A stretch of 19,174 nt of DNA, from the NCBI GenBank assembly GCA_030633015.1, contig DAOVTR010000003.1, positions 1-19,174 on the forward strand, given 5' to 3'. This document shows positions 7,762-16,096 of this stretch, piece after piece. The position numbers and the translations under genes are program-made. Position 1 is the first letter of the stretch, and every line of letters starts with the position of its first letter. The notes below the pieces were generated by a model that saw nothing but the letters and a program-made list of their open reading frames with translations, did not search any database and had not been told where the DNA came from. The stretch comes from Bdellovibrionales bacterium (lineage in GTDB: Bacteria; Bdellovibrionota; Bacteriovoracia; Bacteriovoracales; Bacteriovoracaceae).

Positions 7762-7808
7762 AAAATTATCCAGATATTGAAAACATTTTATGGTCTAATG
7801 GATTAATT

Positions 7809-10022
7809 CTATTTTGAAGTTAGCGTAAAGCATCCATCCCAATCTTCCCCTGGAGAGTTTAGCTTATAATCGCTACATCTTTTTAGATAAATTTCTGATG
7901 GATTTGTTTTATCCTTAAGATCTGAAAATCTTAGATGCTCATAATTAATTGACTCGTTAAAAGCTTCCATGGCCTGATCCCACTGTTGATTTTTATATAA
8001 GGCCAGACCTTTTTCAAAACTATTTTTAAGATCTAATAAATTTTTATTAATACTACTTTTAATTCCAAGAAGATCATAGGTGGTTATAGGCTCACTTTTT
8101 CCAACAACTCTGATAGTATCAAGCTCTCTTAATATAAAAAAATCATCATCGATAAGATCTTTGGTATTTTGAGCAATATGGGTAAAAATGCCATATTGTT
8201 TTGCGGCCTCTTCAAGCCGTGCTGCTAAATTTACAGCATCTCCCATCATGGTATAGTTCATTCTTTTTTTTGATCCCATATTTCCAGTTACTATCTCACC
8301 AGAATTTACCCCTATTCTCATTTTCATCTCATGAACAATCACAGGCCACTTATCCCCTTCAGATTGCCATTTTTTTCGAAGCTCAAGCAGGGCCTCCTGC
8401 ATTTGATGGGCCACTAAAACTGCTCGACTAGCATGATCAGGAAGCTCCATTGGAGCTCCAAAAAAAGCAATAATTGCGTCCCCTTCATATTTATCCAAGG
8501 TTCCTTCCTCATCAAGCAACAAATCAGTCATTACAGAAAGATACTCATTTAAAAGCTCCACCAATTTGGTGGCCGATAGCTTTTCTGAAAAAGTAGAAAA
8601 ACCTTGAATATCAGTAAAATAAGCGGTCCTAATACCCACATCTCCACCAAGCGCTGGAGCTTTCCCAGATTCATGCATCTTATCAATAAGCTCGGGAGAG
8701 ATATAATTACCAAAGGCCTGCTTTAAAAACTTTTTATCTCTTCCTTCAGTAAAAAGCATGTAGATGATCGTAAGAATATAACTACCAAGAAAAATTATAA
8801 AAACCGGAGAAGTAATAGGAAGCCAAAAATAATCCAACTTAAACAAGTAAATAGAAATCCCTCCATAAGCAATTGCTAAAATAGGAAAAAATAGATGCTG
8901 CAAAAAAATATTTTTAAAATAGATACCTGCAAAAGATATTATAAAGGCCCCAATAAGATAGATTAAAATAAGCCTATTAAAAGATATTTTTTTTATAAAT
9001 GATTTTGTTAAGATATTTTCAATAATACTAGCATGCAGGTAAACTCCTGGAAGTTCACCTAGACCCGTCGTCTTCAGATCTTCAATGCCCACTGCACTCC
9101 CTGCCAGCAGAACTATTTTATCTTTAAACTCAGATGGATCAATTACATACGGGCCATCTTCGCCATTAAGAATCTGCTGAATTGTTGCCAGTACTCCGCT
9201 CGCAGAAAAAGTATTAAAATTTTTCTTGAGATTTATCAAATACTGATCACCAATAGAAGGTATTAAAAATTGATCTAATTTCAATTGATCTACTTGCACA
9301 GTAATCTCATGAGGCCTTAAATGATCAAGAAGATATGAAAATGGCAACGTTGGATAAAACAATTTTTTATATTTTCGAATCAGAGAAGTTTTTCTATAAA
9401 CCCCATCACGATCAGGACTAAACTCAACCACCCCTACTCCATAACTGTACTGATACAACTCTTCAATTGGGAGGTAAAAATTATTAAAACTATTTGAAGA
9501 GGGAGTATTTTCTTTAAATCTTTTTATGGAAAACTTTTGGATAAACTCCCCCGGCATATCCCGATCTAATAAATTCTTATTATACTCATCAATACTATCT
9601 TTAATAATTTGATAACCATGAAAAACTTTACCACTGGCCGACGCTTCAACCAAACGCAGATCATCCTCTCCTAAAGTTCCACTCTCATCTCTAGCAATTT
9701 GTGGCTCTGTAAAAATAATATCAAAAATTATTGCCTTAACCTCGACACTATTTAAAAAATCTACTACTTCGGCCCAGATAGACCTAGGCCAGGGCCACCT
9801 TCCAACAATAGACTTCATGGATTTTAAAGATGCTTCATCTACTAATACTAGTACAATGTCCTTATCTGGAGCTAAATTTGAATTTGTCAGGGCCAACCGT
9901 TGATCAAAGGTTTTATTTTCAAAAAACTCACCAAGTTCCGACTGCTCAAAAACTTTTCCAACCAAAACAGAAAAAACTGTAATTAAAACAACCCATATAA
10001 TTTTTATTTTAGAAACTTTCAA
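7809..10022 (-). CDS. CHASE2-domain class III adenylate cyclase
   Basis: A 737-residue membrane-bound adenylate cyclase that makes cAMP from ATP. Residues 8-22 form a membrane anchor. Residues about 30-340 are an extracytoplasmic CHASE2 sensor (KTFDQRL, VLVDEASL, WPWPR, IIFDIIFTEP). Three helices at about 350-422 return the chain to the cytoplasm. The cyclase domain (about 463-650) has metal-binding Asp471 (FTDIQGF) and Asp515 (YEGDAIIAFFG), purine-selecting Lys511 and Asp595, and the Asn598/Arg602 pair (NLAARLE). All are intact, so it should be active and ATP-specific. The tail at 660-700 looks like one TPR hairpin. The start is TTG at 10022, only 3 nt after the stop of the barrel gene, with GGA 9 nt upstream. 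The next internal ATG would remove the anchor and part of CHASE2. It is the last gene of the five-gene operon. Confidence 0.93.
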   Translation of the reverse strand: MKVSKIKIIWVVLITVFSVLVGKVFEQSELGEFFENKTFDQRLALTNSNLAPDKDIVLVLVDEASLKSMKSIVGRWPWPRSIWAEVVDFLNSVEVKAIIFDIIFTEPQIARDESGTLGEDDLRLVEASASGKVFHGYQIIKDSIDEYNKNLLDRDMPGEFIQKFSIKRFKENTPSSNSFNNFYLPIEELYQYSYGVGVVEFSPDRDGVYRKTSLIRKYKKLFYPTLPFSYLLDHLRPHEITVQVDQLKLDQFLIPSIGDQYLINLKKNFNTFSASGVLATIQQILNGEDGPYVIDPSEFKDKIVLLAGSAVGIEDLKTTGLGELPGVYLHASIIENILTKSFIKKISFNRLILIYLIGAFIISFAGIYFKNIFLQHLFFPILAIAYGGISIYLFKLDYFWLPITSPVFIIFLGSYILTIIYMLFTEGRDKKFLKQAFGNYISPELIDKMHESGKAPALGGDVGIRTAYFTDIQGFSTFSEKLSATKLVELLNEYLSVMTDLLLDEEGTLDKYEGDAIIAFFGAPMELPDHASRAVLVAHQMQEALLELRKKWQSEGDKWPVIVHEMKMRIGVNSGEIVTGNMGSKKRMNYTMMGDAVNLAARLEEAAKQYGIFTHIAQNTKDLIDDDFFILRELDTIRVVGKSEPITTYDLLGIKSSINKNLLDLKNSFEKGLALYKNQQWDQAMEAFNESINYEHLRFSDLKDKTNPSEIYLKRCSDYKLNSPGEDWDGCFTLTSK

Positions 10023-10025
10023 TGT

Positions 10026-11216
10026 TTAAAATCCATAGTTGGCCGACATTACCAGGGAGAGACTACTTTTAGATATTTTACGAGTTTGTGAATCCGAAGC
10101 ATAGACTTGAGAGTCCCCAGAACCAAAGCTGTAAATTGACCCAAGAGTAAGGGAGGACTCTTTTGAAAACTGAGTGTAGCCAAAAGTAAATCCCAGCATA
10201 TCAATATTTGTCAGTCCCAAGGTACTTGTTGAAATAGTGGGACTACTATCGTTATTAGTATAAAAACCAGCTCTAAGAGCGTTTGATCTATTTAAATAAT
10301 ACTCAGCTCCTAAGCTAATATTCCAAACATCCACATAATAGATACTTGAGTTAATATAGTAGTCAAAATCAAAAGCAAAAAGCAAAGAGGGACTATAAAA
10401 ATAAGCAGCACCAAATCCGATCTCTATTGGAAGTGTCCGATTGCTATCATAAGTAGCAGTTGCATAAGTACTATCATTGGAGTTTCTGGCCCTAGTATCA
10501 CTGAAACTTATATCTTCCGTTTTTAAAAGCATGGTGTGACCTAACGTAAAACCCAAATTAAGCTTCTCTCTCATATAGATTACACCTAGTTTTGCCTTAA
10601 CTCCTAGTTCAGTACTAGTTGAAGTACTATAATAATTTCGATCCTCTCCGTTAGAAAACTCTTCTAATTGATGAAATGTACTTCTAGAGATTCTCTCAAA
10701 ATAAGATAGAGATAATCCCATATTAAAATTCTTCTCAAAGCTGTCGGCATAGGAGAGTGTAGCAAGATTGGTTTTATCCTCAGTATGCCTGTTTAAAGCA
10801 TACATATCATAATCAACGTTGGGAGTTTCATAGGATTCATCTTGGTGCTCAACTGCAAAATCTGCAATTGCGTAAGAAAAAGCAAAAGTTTTCCCCCACA
10901 TCTTTTTTATTACCCCAAAAAAATTTGCAATAAAATCGTTACTGGATCGCTCCCAGTTATAACTACCTATAACTTGTTCATAAGTAGAACTGGTATAATT
11001 TAAAATTTTAGCACTACCTGAAATACTGTCACCAGTAGTAAGACTTAAACCCGCTGGATTATAATAAGTCCCAGAAGCATCATCAGAGATGGCAATGTAA
11101 GCGCCTCCCATGGTTGATGCACGTCCACCTAATACAATATCTTTATAATGAGATGTATCAGCTTCTGTAATCGTTGATAATACAAATAAAAAAATGACAA
11201 GATTATATTTTAACAT
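10026..11216 (-). CDS. OmpP1/FadL-like outer-membrane beta-barrel protein
   Basis: A 396-residue protein with a signal peptide (hydrophobic residues 5-17, cleavage near 18-20) and then GGRASTMGGAYIAISDDASG and YYNPAGL at about residues 30-57. This is the N-terminal hallmark of the OmpP1/FadL/TodX and related barrels. The rest alternates short polar/hydrophobic strands rich in Tyr, Ser and Asn. It ends in Phe (MSANYGF), a typical BAM insertion signal. FadL relatives move hydrophobic compounds across the outer membrane, but many relatives have no known cargo. Its ATG lies inside the protease gene (14-nt overlap), with AAGG 10 nt upstream. Its last codons (GGA TTT) appear to double as the ribosome site of the cyclase gene. 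The barrel call is confident; the substrate is unknown. Confidence 0.85.
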   Translation of the reverse strand: MLKYNLVIFLFVLSTITEADTSHYKDIVLGGRASTMGGAYIAISDDASGTYYNPAGLSLTTGDSISGSAKILNYTSSTYEQVIGSYNWERSSNDFIANFFGVIKKMWGKTFAFSYAIADFAVEHQDESYETPNVDYDMYALNRHTEDKTNLATLSYADSFEKNFNMGLSLSYFERISRSTFHQLEEFSNGEDRNYYSTSTSTELGVKAKLGVIYMREKLNLGFTLGHTMLLKTEDISFSDTRARNSNDSTYATATYDSNRTLPIEIGFGAAYFYSPSLLFAFDFDYYINSSIYYVDVWNISLGAEYYLNRSNALRAGFYTNNDSSPTISTSTLGLTNIDMLGFTFGYTQFSKESSLTLGSIYSFGSGDSQVYASDSQTRKISKSSLSLVMSANYGF

Positions 11217-12024
11217 ATCTATTAAACCTTTTTTGAAAACGTTTCCCCTTATATGTTTTATCAGTAAGTGATGACATTATTTTTTTTATTTTCAAAAGCC
11301 TAATATCCATACTCGGATGAGTTTTTGAAAGTGGTTGATCTTTGTATTTATATAGAACATCTTTAACTTTTGTAAGATATCCGTAATAACTTTTAAGATC
11401 ATATCCAAGGGTTGCCAGTGCTTCAAAACTATATGAATCAGCTTCAAACTCATCCTCTTTTTGAAGTCCTTTAGTAAAGAGAAGATCCAGACTTGCATTT
11501 ATAAATTTAAAGATTGTAACCGCCTGACCTCCAACAATTGAGACAATCCCCGCAGTAATAGAGTCATCCTTTCCTGAAATCTTAAGCTGTTTTACAATAT
11601 GCCTATAATTTACATGGGCAATCTCATGAGAGATAACACCTGCTAACTGACTTTCATCTTTCATCAGTTTAAGTGCACCTTTAGTAATAAAGATATAACC
11701 ACCAGGACACGCATAAGCGTTAATATCATCAGAGTCCAGTATTCCAAAAAAATATTTTATCTCCGGTCGTCCCATGTAAGCTACAATCGCAGCTCCAATT
11801 CGATTTAAATATTTAGTCAGCCTTTTATCTTTTAAAAGTTTGTTTTTTGCTAAAATTGTTGCCGCAAGGGTTTTGCCAAATTGAACCTCTGCTTGAGTAT
11901 CAGATTGATTATAATCTTTAGAAACCACCTGACTTATTCGCTTACGATACTCTCTAGGCGTAGTAGCAAGCAAGGCAGTAGCAAGAAATGAAAATAAAAA
12001 AACTAAATATATACTGACTTTCAT
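11203..12024 (-). CDS. Periplasmic M48-family zinc metalloprotease
   Basis: A 273-residue secreted protease. A signal peptide (residues 1-20, LLA) is followed by an M48 catalytic domain with NAYACPGGYIFITKGAL (102-118), the zinc site HEIAH (133-137) and the downstream glutamate motif EFEAD (192-196). It resembles the catalytic half of BepA/YfgC and related periplasmic M48 proteins, which degrade or mature misassembled outer-membrane proteins, but it lacks the C-terminal TPR domain of BepA. It lies between an SH3b protein and an outer-membrane barrel in one operon, which supports a role in envelope quality control or processing of these partners. The ATG has AGGA 8 nt upstream, overlapping the end of the SH3b gene. 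Confidence 0.92.
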   Translation of the reverse strand: MKVSIYLVFLFSFLATALLATTPREYRKRISQVVSKDYNQSDTQAEVQFGKTLAATILAKNKLLKDKRLTKYLNRIGAAIVAYMGRPEIKYFFGILDSDDINAYACPGGYIFITKGALKLMKDESQLAGVISHEIAHVNYRHIVKQLKISGKDDSITAGIVSIVGGQAVTIFKFINASLDLLFTKGLQKEDEFEADSYSFEALATLGYDLKSYYGYLTKVKDVLYKYKDQPLSKTHPSMDIRLLKIKKIMSSLTDKTYKGKRFQKRFNRYVKI

Positions 12025-12032
12025 AAATTATC

Positions 12033-12497
12033 CTACTTTACAGAAATATACTTGGCAGCTTTTCGGGGAGAAGTATAAAAAGATTCCATCAGCTCTACAT
12101 CTTTAACATTTATCTTAAAATTCAACTTACTAAACTCTTTTTTACTTTCCCTTAGCCCACGAGCGGCACCTGCACTAGTAAAGCTTGACGCTCTTTTCCT
12201 TGCAGTGCTTTTAAGGCTACTCCCTCCATATAAAAGTGACTTTCTAGAACTAGGCTTGGCAGAGGAGAGCATTAATTTCATAACCCACCCCTTCTTACTA
12301 CCTACCTTACCCTGCTCCCAAAGCCCTTGGGTTTTAATTATCTTAAGAGATTTTCCTCTTTTTAATTTACCTATAACTTTTGATTTCTTTGATGGCCCAT
12401 CATACATCACCGCTTTAAGGCTTCTTACGTATTTAGTCTGACTAAATACAGTTAATGAAAAAAATAGAAGCGAAAAAGCAAATATTTTTTTATTCAT
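12033..12497 (-). CDS. Secreted SH3b-domain protein
   Basis: A 154-residue protein with a signal peptide (residues 1-19, VFSQ) and a bacterial SH3 domain at about 22-78. Recognisable parts are YVRSLKAVMYDGPS where L-N-V-R-x-G-P-S is usual, then VIGKLKRGKSLKI, LWEQGKV and KKGWVMKLML. Such domains usually bind peptidoglycan or peptides. The remaining C-terminal half is basic and rich in Ser, Arg and Lys, with no recognised motif. I use the ATG at 12497, with GGTGG just before it, 9 nt after the lipoprotein stop; TTG and GTG at 12506 and 12503 are in frame but would only add MVV. The basic tail could hold it to the cell wall or lipopolysaccharide. Confidence 0.85.
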   Translation of the reverse strand: MNKKIFAFSLLFFSLTVFSQTKYVRSLKAVMYDGPSKKSKVIGKLKRGKSLKIIKTQGLWEQGKVGSKKGWVMKLMLSSAKPSSRKSLLYGGSSLKSTARKRASSFTSAGAARGLRESKKEFSKLNFKINVKDVELMESFYTSPRKAAKYISVK

Positions 12498-12506
12498 AAC
12501 CACCAA

Positions 12507-14087
12507 CTATAGATCAACGTTTGTTGGGAGAATTGGCGACACAGGAATATTTATACCTATATCTGATACATTAATCAGATCATGAACAAAAGCAGCACCA
12601 TTTTCTTCGACACCAGTTAAACCAAAGGTAAATGCCGGAGTTCCTGAAACCTCGCAGGCTAAGACTGGAGCGTAAGTTATTTTAGACTCTGTAGCAATAA
12701 ATGTTGTATCAGTTGCTCCCTTAGAAAGAAGCTGTCTTTGAACAAGAGGTTGCCCTTTACTGGATTTATCAGGAGCAAAAGCTGCGCCTTCAGGCCCGGC
12801 CCAGTTACAATACATTTCAGTTATACTGCCTAGGCTTGCATTGGCAACATCCGGCCCATAAGCAAAATAAGCAGGCCCCGTAAGGACGCCTGCACTACTA
12901 CCGAGCTTCGCATTTAAAACTCTAGTCGCATTATCTCCCTGTCCTGCTTGCCAAGCAAACTGAAAATTTCCAGATCCATCTACTGGATCAAGATTAAAAA
13001 GGGCGTAGTTAAAATTTCCTGACCAGCCCGTATGATTTAAATCTTCAACTGGTCCCATTGTTACAACTTTTTTAGTTGGATCAACAGTTAGATTTGTAGA
13101 GCTTACAAAGGTATCATCAATAGTCCCCTCATCTCCACAAAACTGACCGCTATAAAGCTGATAGGAGATCATTCCCAAAGAATTTTTCTCATAGGAGATT
13201 GAGCCCGCATCTCTCATTCCAACAAGTTCAGTTGTTCCATAATCACACCACATAAGCTGATGGGTGGCATCAGGAGTTGTAATCATATAAGAGAGTTTCC
13301 CTTTATAAGTTGAATTTGTAGCAGAGGTAGGAATATGCTTAAGCCTAATATAGATAATTTTGTTATCAACATAAGTTGCATTTAAAGTCGTAACATAAAC
13401 TGAATCTCCAGCTGCCGTATCGGCTAGTCTCTCAATGGTTGCTCCTGTAATTGTTAGATCAGAATTAATTAGAGAGAGAGCATCACTAGCAGTAGTTGCA
13501 AGATCTAGACTCTCTCCAGTTGCTGGAAGAGATTGATCTGTAACATTTGCCACACAAAAAAGAGAAGCAGTTGTAAGCATCATGGAGTCTACCTGACCTG
13601 CAATATTTTTTACTTTTCTATTTAACTGGGCCGCCGCACACGCTTCAGTAGTTGCCCCTTCATTCGCTGTATAAAAACCGATATCACCTATAGGTAAAGT
13701 ACCATCTTCAGTGGTCGAAATGGAGTCAGGGTGATTAAAAAATTTAATTTCAGGGCCGTAACAAGCAGCATTCATATCAAAAACATTCATAGAAAGAGCA
13801 AATCGACAATCATTAATCTCTGAGCCCTGTAAGATACTTTTAAACATCTCTACTTTTTGATCATATGGCATATCCATAGTCTGGGCCGCATCAATTGGAT
13901 CTCTCAATTGATCAATTGACTTTGCCTTAGCACTACTAGATCCAGTGGTTGGAGAACTTATTGCTAAATCACTTGGAAAACCAATGGACCCAGCAGAAGT
14001 TTTAGGAAGACCTGCATCTCCTGACCCACAGTTAATAAGAACTACAGATAGAGAAGTTAAAACAATAAAAAATAAGAAATTTTTCAT
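12507..14087 (-). CDS. Lipoprotein of unknown family, first gene of the envelope operon
   Basis: A 526-residue lipoprotein with a 19-residue signal peptide and lipobox VLINC (Cys20), followed by a Gly/Ser-rich linker. The mature part is Thr-, Ser-, Gly- and Ala-rich with predicted beta-structure and several cysteines. It looks like a secreted adhesin- or matrix-type protein, but I recognise no family. The residue after the lipid-bearing Cys is Gly, so there is no +2 Asp retention signal and outer-membrane sorting is likely. The start used is the ATG at 14087, with AGGGG at 6-8 nt; an in-frame GTG at 14096 is part of that ribosome site. It heads a tight run of five co-directional genes ending in the adenylate cyclase. 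Confidence 0.82.
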   Translation of the reverse strand: MKNFLFFIVLTSLSVVLINCGSGDAGLPKTSAGSIGFPSDLAISSPTTGSSSAKAKSIDQLRDPIDAAQTMDMPYDQKVEMFKSILQGSEINDCRFALSMNVFDMNAACYGPEIKFFNHPDSISTTEDGTLPIGDIGFYTANEGATTEACAAAQLNRKVKNIAGQVDSMMLTTASLFCVANVTDQSLPATGESLDLATTASDALSLINSDLTITGATIERLADTAAGDSVYVTTLNATYVDNKIIYIRLKHIPTSATNSTYKGKLSYMITTPDATHQLMWCDYGTTELVGMRDAGSISYEKNSLGMISYQLYSGQFCGDEGTIDDTFVSSTNLTVDPTKKVVTMGPVEDLNHTGWSGNFNYALFNLDPVDGSGNFQFAWQAGQGDNATRVLNAKLGSSAGVLTGPAYFAYGPDVANASLGSITEMYCNWAGPEGAAFAPDKSSKGQPLVQRQLLSKGATDTTFIATESKITYAPVLACEVSGTPAFTFGLTGVEENGAAFVHDLINVSDIGINIPVSPILPTNVDL

Positions 14088-14127
14088 AAAAGCCACCCCT
14101 ATATAAAAACGAAATTTTGAATAACAA

Positions 14128-14157
14128 ATTCTATCTAAATTAAAGGATTTTTGTCTA
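14128..14157 (-). promoter_or_regulatory. Candidate promoter of the five-gene envelope/cyclase operon
   Basis: On the minus strand TAGACA (14157-14152) and TAGAAT (14133-14128) are separated by 18 nt. The implied leader of about 35 nt keeps the AGGGG ribosome site before the ATG at 14087. TAGACA also forms the -35 box of the candidate promoter at 7733-7761. Confidence 0.35.
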
Positions 14158-14181
14158 TTAAAATCTTGTTTTTCTAGCTAC

Positions 14182-14209
14182 TTGCAACGCGTAAAACAGG
14201 TAATATATC
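14182..14209 (+). promoter_or_regulatory. Candidate promoter of the 608-residue lipoprotein gene
   Basis: TTGCAA (14182-14187) and TATATC (14204-14209) are separated by 16 nt, 26 nt before the ATG at 14235. No good Shine-Dalgarno follows. The 12-mer AGCTACTTGCAA that includes this -35 recurs at 17648-17659, upstream of another lipoprotein gene. Confidence 0.3.
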
Positions 14210-14234
14210 ACTCTAAATTACCGAATAGACACTC

Positions 14235-16061
14235 ATGAATAGGTTTATCTTTTTTATTTTTTTATTTACCATCGCTTCATGCTCACTGATCCAACTTGAG
14301 CCAAACTCAAGACAGCCTAATTCTGACCTATTTTCAGTAGAGAATATCAAAGAAATTTTTCAAAAATTAGATAGAAAACTTTCACATAAAGATAGTCTTG
14401 AGCTAATAGATCAAATTGATTATCTTTTAAAAAAACATGGGCCTACTCATATTCTAAAAATGGATAAACATGGTTTTGATCTATTTTTAAAACAGTTATT
14501 TCAAAAATCTAAATCTCCAGAAACTTTATTTCAAAACATCTATAATTCAAAAGCGATTGCAATTTACGATAAAATCCAAGGCCAAGGAGACTTTCAAACC
14601 ATATATAACTTAAATAAAAACAGATTTTACAAACTAACAAAAAAACAGAAAGAGCAGGCCATAAAAGTTATTAAAAATTATCTAAAAAATAGATTTGGAA
14701 TCAATACCAATCCCAAAAGTGCCATAACAAAAAACAAACACATTACTAAACTTTTTTCAGGATTCCCTACCAGCGATCTTATGGCCATAAGCTCCCAAGG
14801 ACTCAGAAATGGATCTGGTTATGGCCCTCCAGGATCTCTACAACTTCAGCGAGGCATCTATACTACAAAAAACATCAGCAGCGCACGTGACTGGGGAAGA
14901 GTTAAAGCATTCAATAAAAATGGACCTGACAGTGAACATTTACAATCCCTACCCTTTGATCAATCTAGCGTAATGCGTATTGATCTAAAAGAGGGATTTA
15001 ATATGCTCGATGAAACAACAAATAGAGATATTATTAACAGAATGAGCATGATATTTAACAATGACAAAAATGATTACTATGGCAAACAGATGCAAAAAAT
15101 CCTAAAAGACAGTCCTGAAGATTTTAGTCGTGATCCAATTTTTGCCATTATGGAAATTTTTGATGTTGATATTTATAAGGCGACAATCTTTCAAGATGTA
15201 GGCATCTCAATGGGACAAGAGTACGTCATCAAAAATAGATCAATTATTAAAACCAGTAAAATATTGACAAAAAAAACAAGCACACAAGAGGTAGAAAACT
15301 TTATAAAAAACAAAAAAAATAAAACTGAAAAAGAGATAAACCTGCTTATAAAAGATGAAAACATAGCAAAACTCAATAAAACAATCTCCGATTTCCTTAT
15401 AACGTTTAGAGGTATTCACGAGTGGGAATTTTCAAAGTTCTACAGTAGACTATCAGAAACTTCTAAAGTTTTAGCACTAAAAGATATTTTAGAAAACTAC
15501 TCCCACGCTCCATATATGTTCTACTTTTTTGGCGACCTATTAAATAATAAAAATATTCAAAACAGTGAAATCTATGAACTTTTAAAATGGAAAATAACAC
15601 TATATATTCGACCTCTAATTTTCTCAACCACAGAAGATCCAATTGAGAGACAAGCAGATGCGAAATACAGCGAAAGATTATTACATGACATTACAGAACT
15701 AGACATAAATAGGGTCATAGAAAATAATTTTTCTCTTAAAGACACAATGATTTACAAATTATACGCCACATCTGACAAGCATGAGCATCTATTTGCCGCC
15801 ATGGATTGTATAAGTAACCTAAGTAGCGAGCAACAGAAATTTATAGTCAACAATATTGATCACAAAAGAATTGAGCAACTCCCACACTATTATTTAAAAA
15901 ACTTTCTTAAATCTTTAAATGATTATCAAGCAAACTATATATCGAAGGTATTTACAACCCAAGAGCTGAGTTTTGAAAAAAAATTTGAAAAGATAATCTC
16001 TGAATTCCTTGATCAATTTAAATTAAACTGCAGCCAAACAGCTGCAAGATTAATGAACTAA
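14235..16061 (+). CDS. Large lipoprotein with an ADP-ribosyltransferase-like core
   Basis: A 608-residue lipoprotein with signal peptide and lipobox TIASC (Cys16). Residues about 30-160 are charged and helical. Residues 173-345 show a pattern reminiscent of ADP-ribosyltransferase folds: LFSGF (173-177) where PARP/ART proteins have L-[FY]-[HR]-G, a loop with GLRNGSGYGPPG, then GIYTTK (207-212) followed by SSARDWG like the G-[IV]-Y-F-T ... A-x-x-Y motif, and GQEYVIKNRSIIK (327-339) like the terminal E-[FY]-V-[IV] strand. The first-motif His or Arg is Ser here, so activity is doubtful. The C-terminal 260 residues are helical, with a Lys-rich, coiled-coil-like part near 350-375, and I do not recognise them. 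It is divergent from the envelope operon and convergent with the SGNH gene. The lipoprotein call is firm; the fold is a hypothesis. Confidence 0.7.
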   Translation: MNRFIFFIFLFTIASCSLIQLEPNSRQPNSDLFSVENIKEIFQKLDRKLSHKDSLELIDQIDYLLKKHGPTHILKMDKHGFDLFLKQLFQKSKSPETLFQNIYNSKAIAIYDKIQGQGDFQTIYNLNKNRFYKLTKKQKEQAIKVIKNYLKNRFGINTNPKSAITKNKHITKLFSGFPTSDLMAISSQGLRNGSGYGPPGSLQLQRGIYTTKNISSARDWGRVKAFNKNGPDSEHLQSLPFDQSSVMRIDLKEGFNMLDETTNRDIINRMSMIFNNDKNDYYGKQMQKILKDSPEDFSRDPIFAIMEIFDVDIYKATIFQDVGISMGQEYVIKNRSIIKTSKILTKKTSTQEVENFIKNKKNKTEKEINLLIKDENIAKLNKTISDFLITFRGIHEWEFSKFYSRLSETSKVLALKDILENYSHAPYMFYFFGDLLNNKNIQNSEIYELLKWKITLYIRPLIFSTTEDPIERQADAKYSERLLHDITELDINRVIENNFSLKDTMIYKLYATSDKHEHLFAAMDCISNLSSEQQKFIVNNIDHKRIEQLPHYYLKNFLKSLNDYQANYISKVFTTQELSFEKKFEKIISEFLDQFKLNCSQTAARLMN

Positions 16062-16096
16062 TTATAAAAAATTATTTTGATCTATTTTTTATAATT
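16060..16096. terminator. AT-only inverted repeat between convergent genes, possible bidirectional terminator
   Basis: Perfect 13-bp arms at 16060-16072 and 16084-16096 surround an 11-nt loop. The repeat spans the stop codons of both convergent genes, which are only 10 nt apart. Arms carry A6 and T6 runs, so a U-tract would form in either transcript. There is no GC stem, so it would be a weak terminator at best. Confidence 0.35.

Noticed and set aside
8201..8431. Plus-strand 76-codon ORF opposite the cyclase domain.
   Set aside because: It is a shadow of the conserved adenylate cyclase reading frame.
16029..16046. GC-rich hairpin TGCAGC/GCTGCA near the end of the 608-residue lipoprotein gene.
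   Set aside because: It is only 6 bp, lies inside coding sequence and has no T-run after it.
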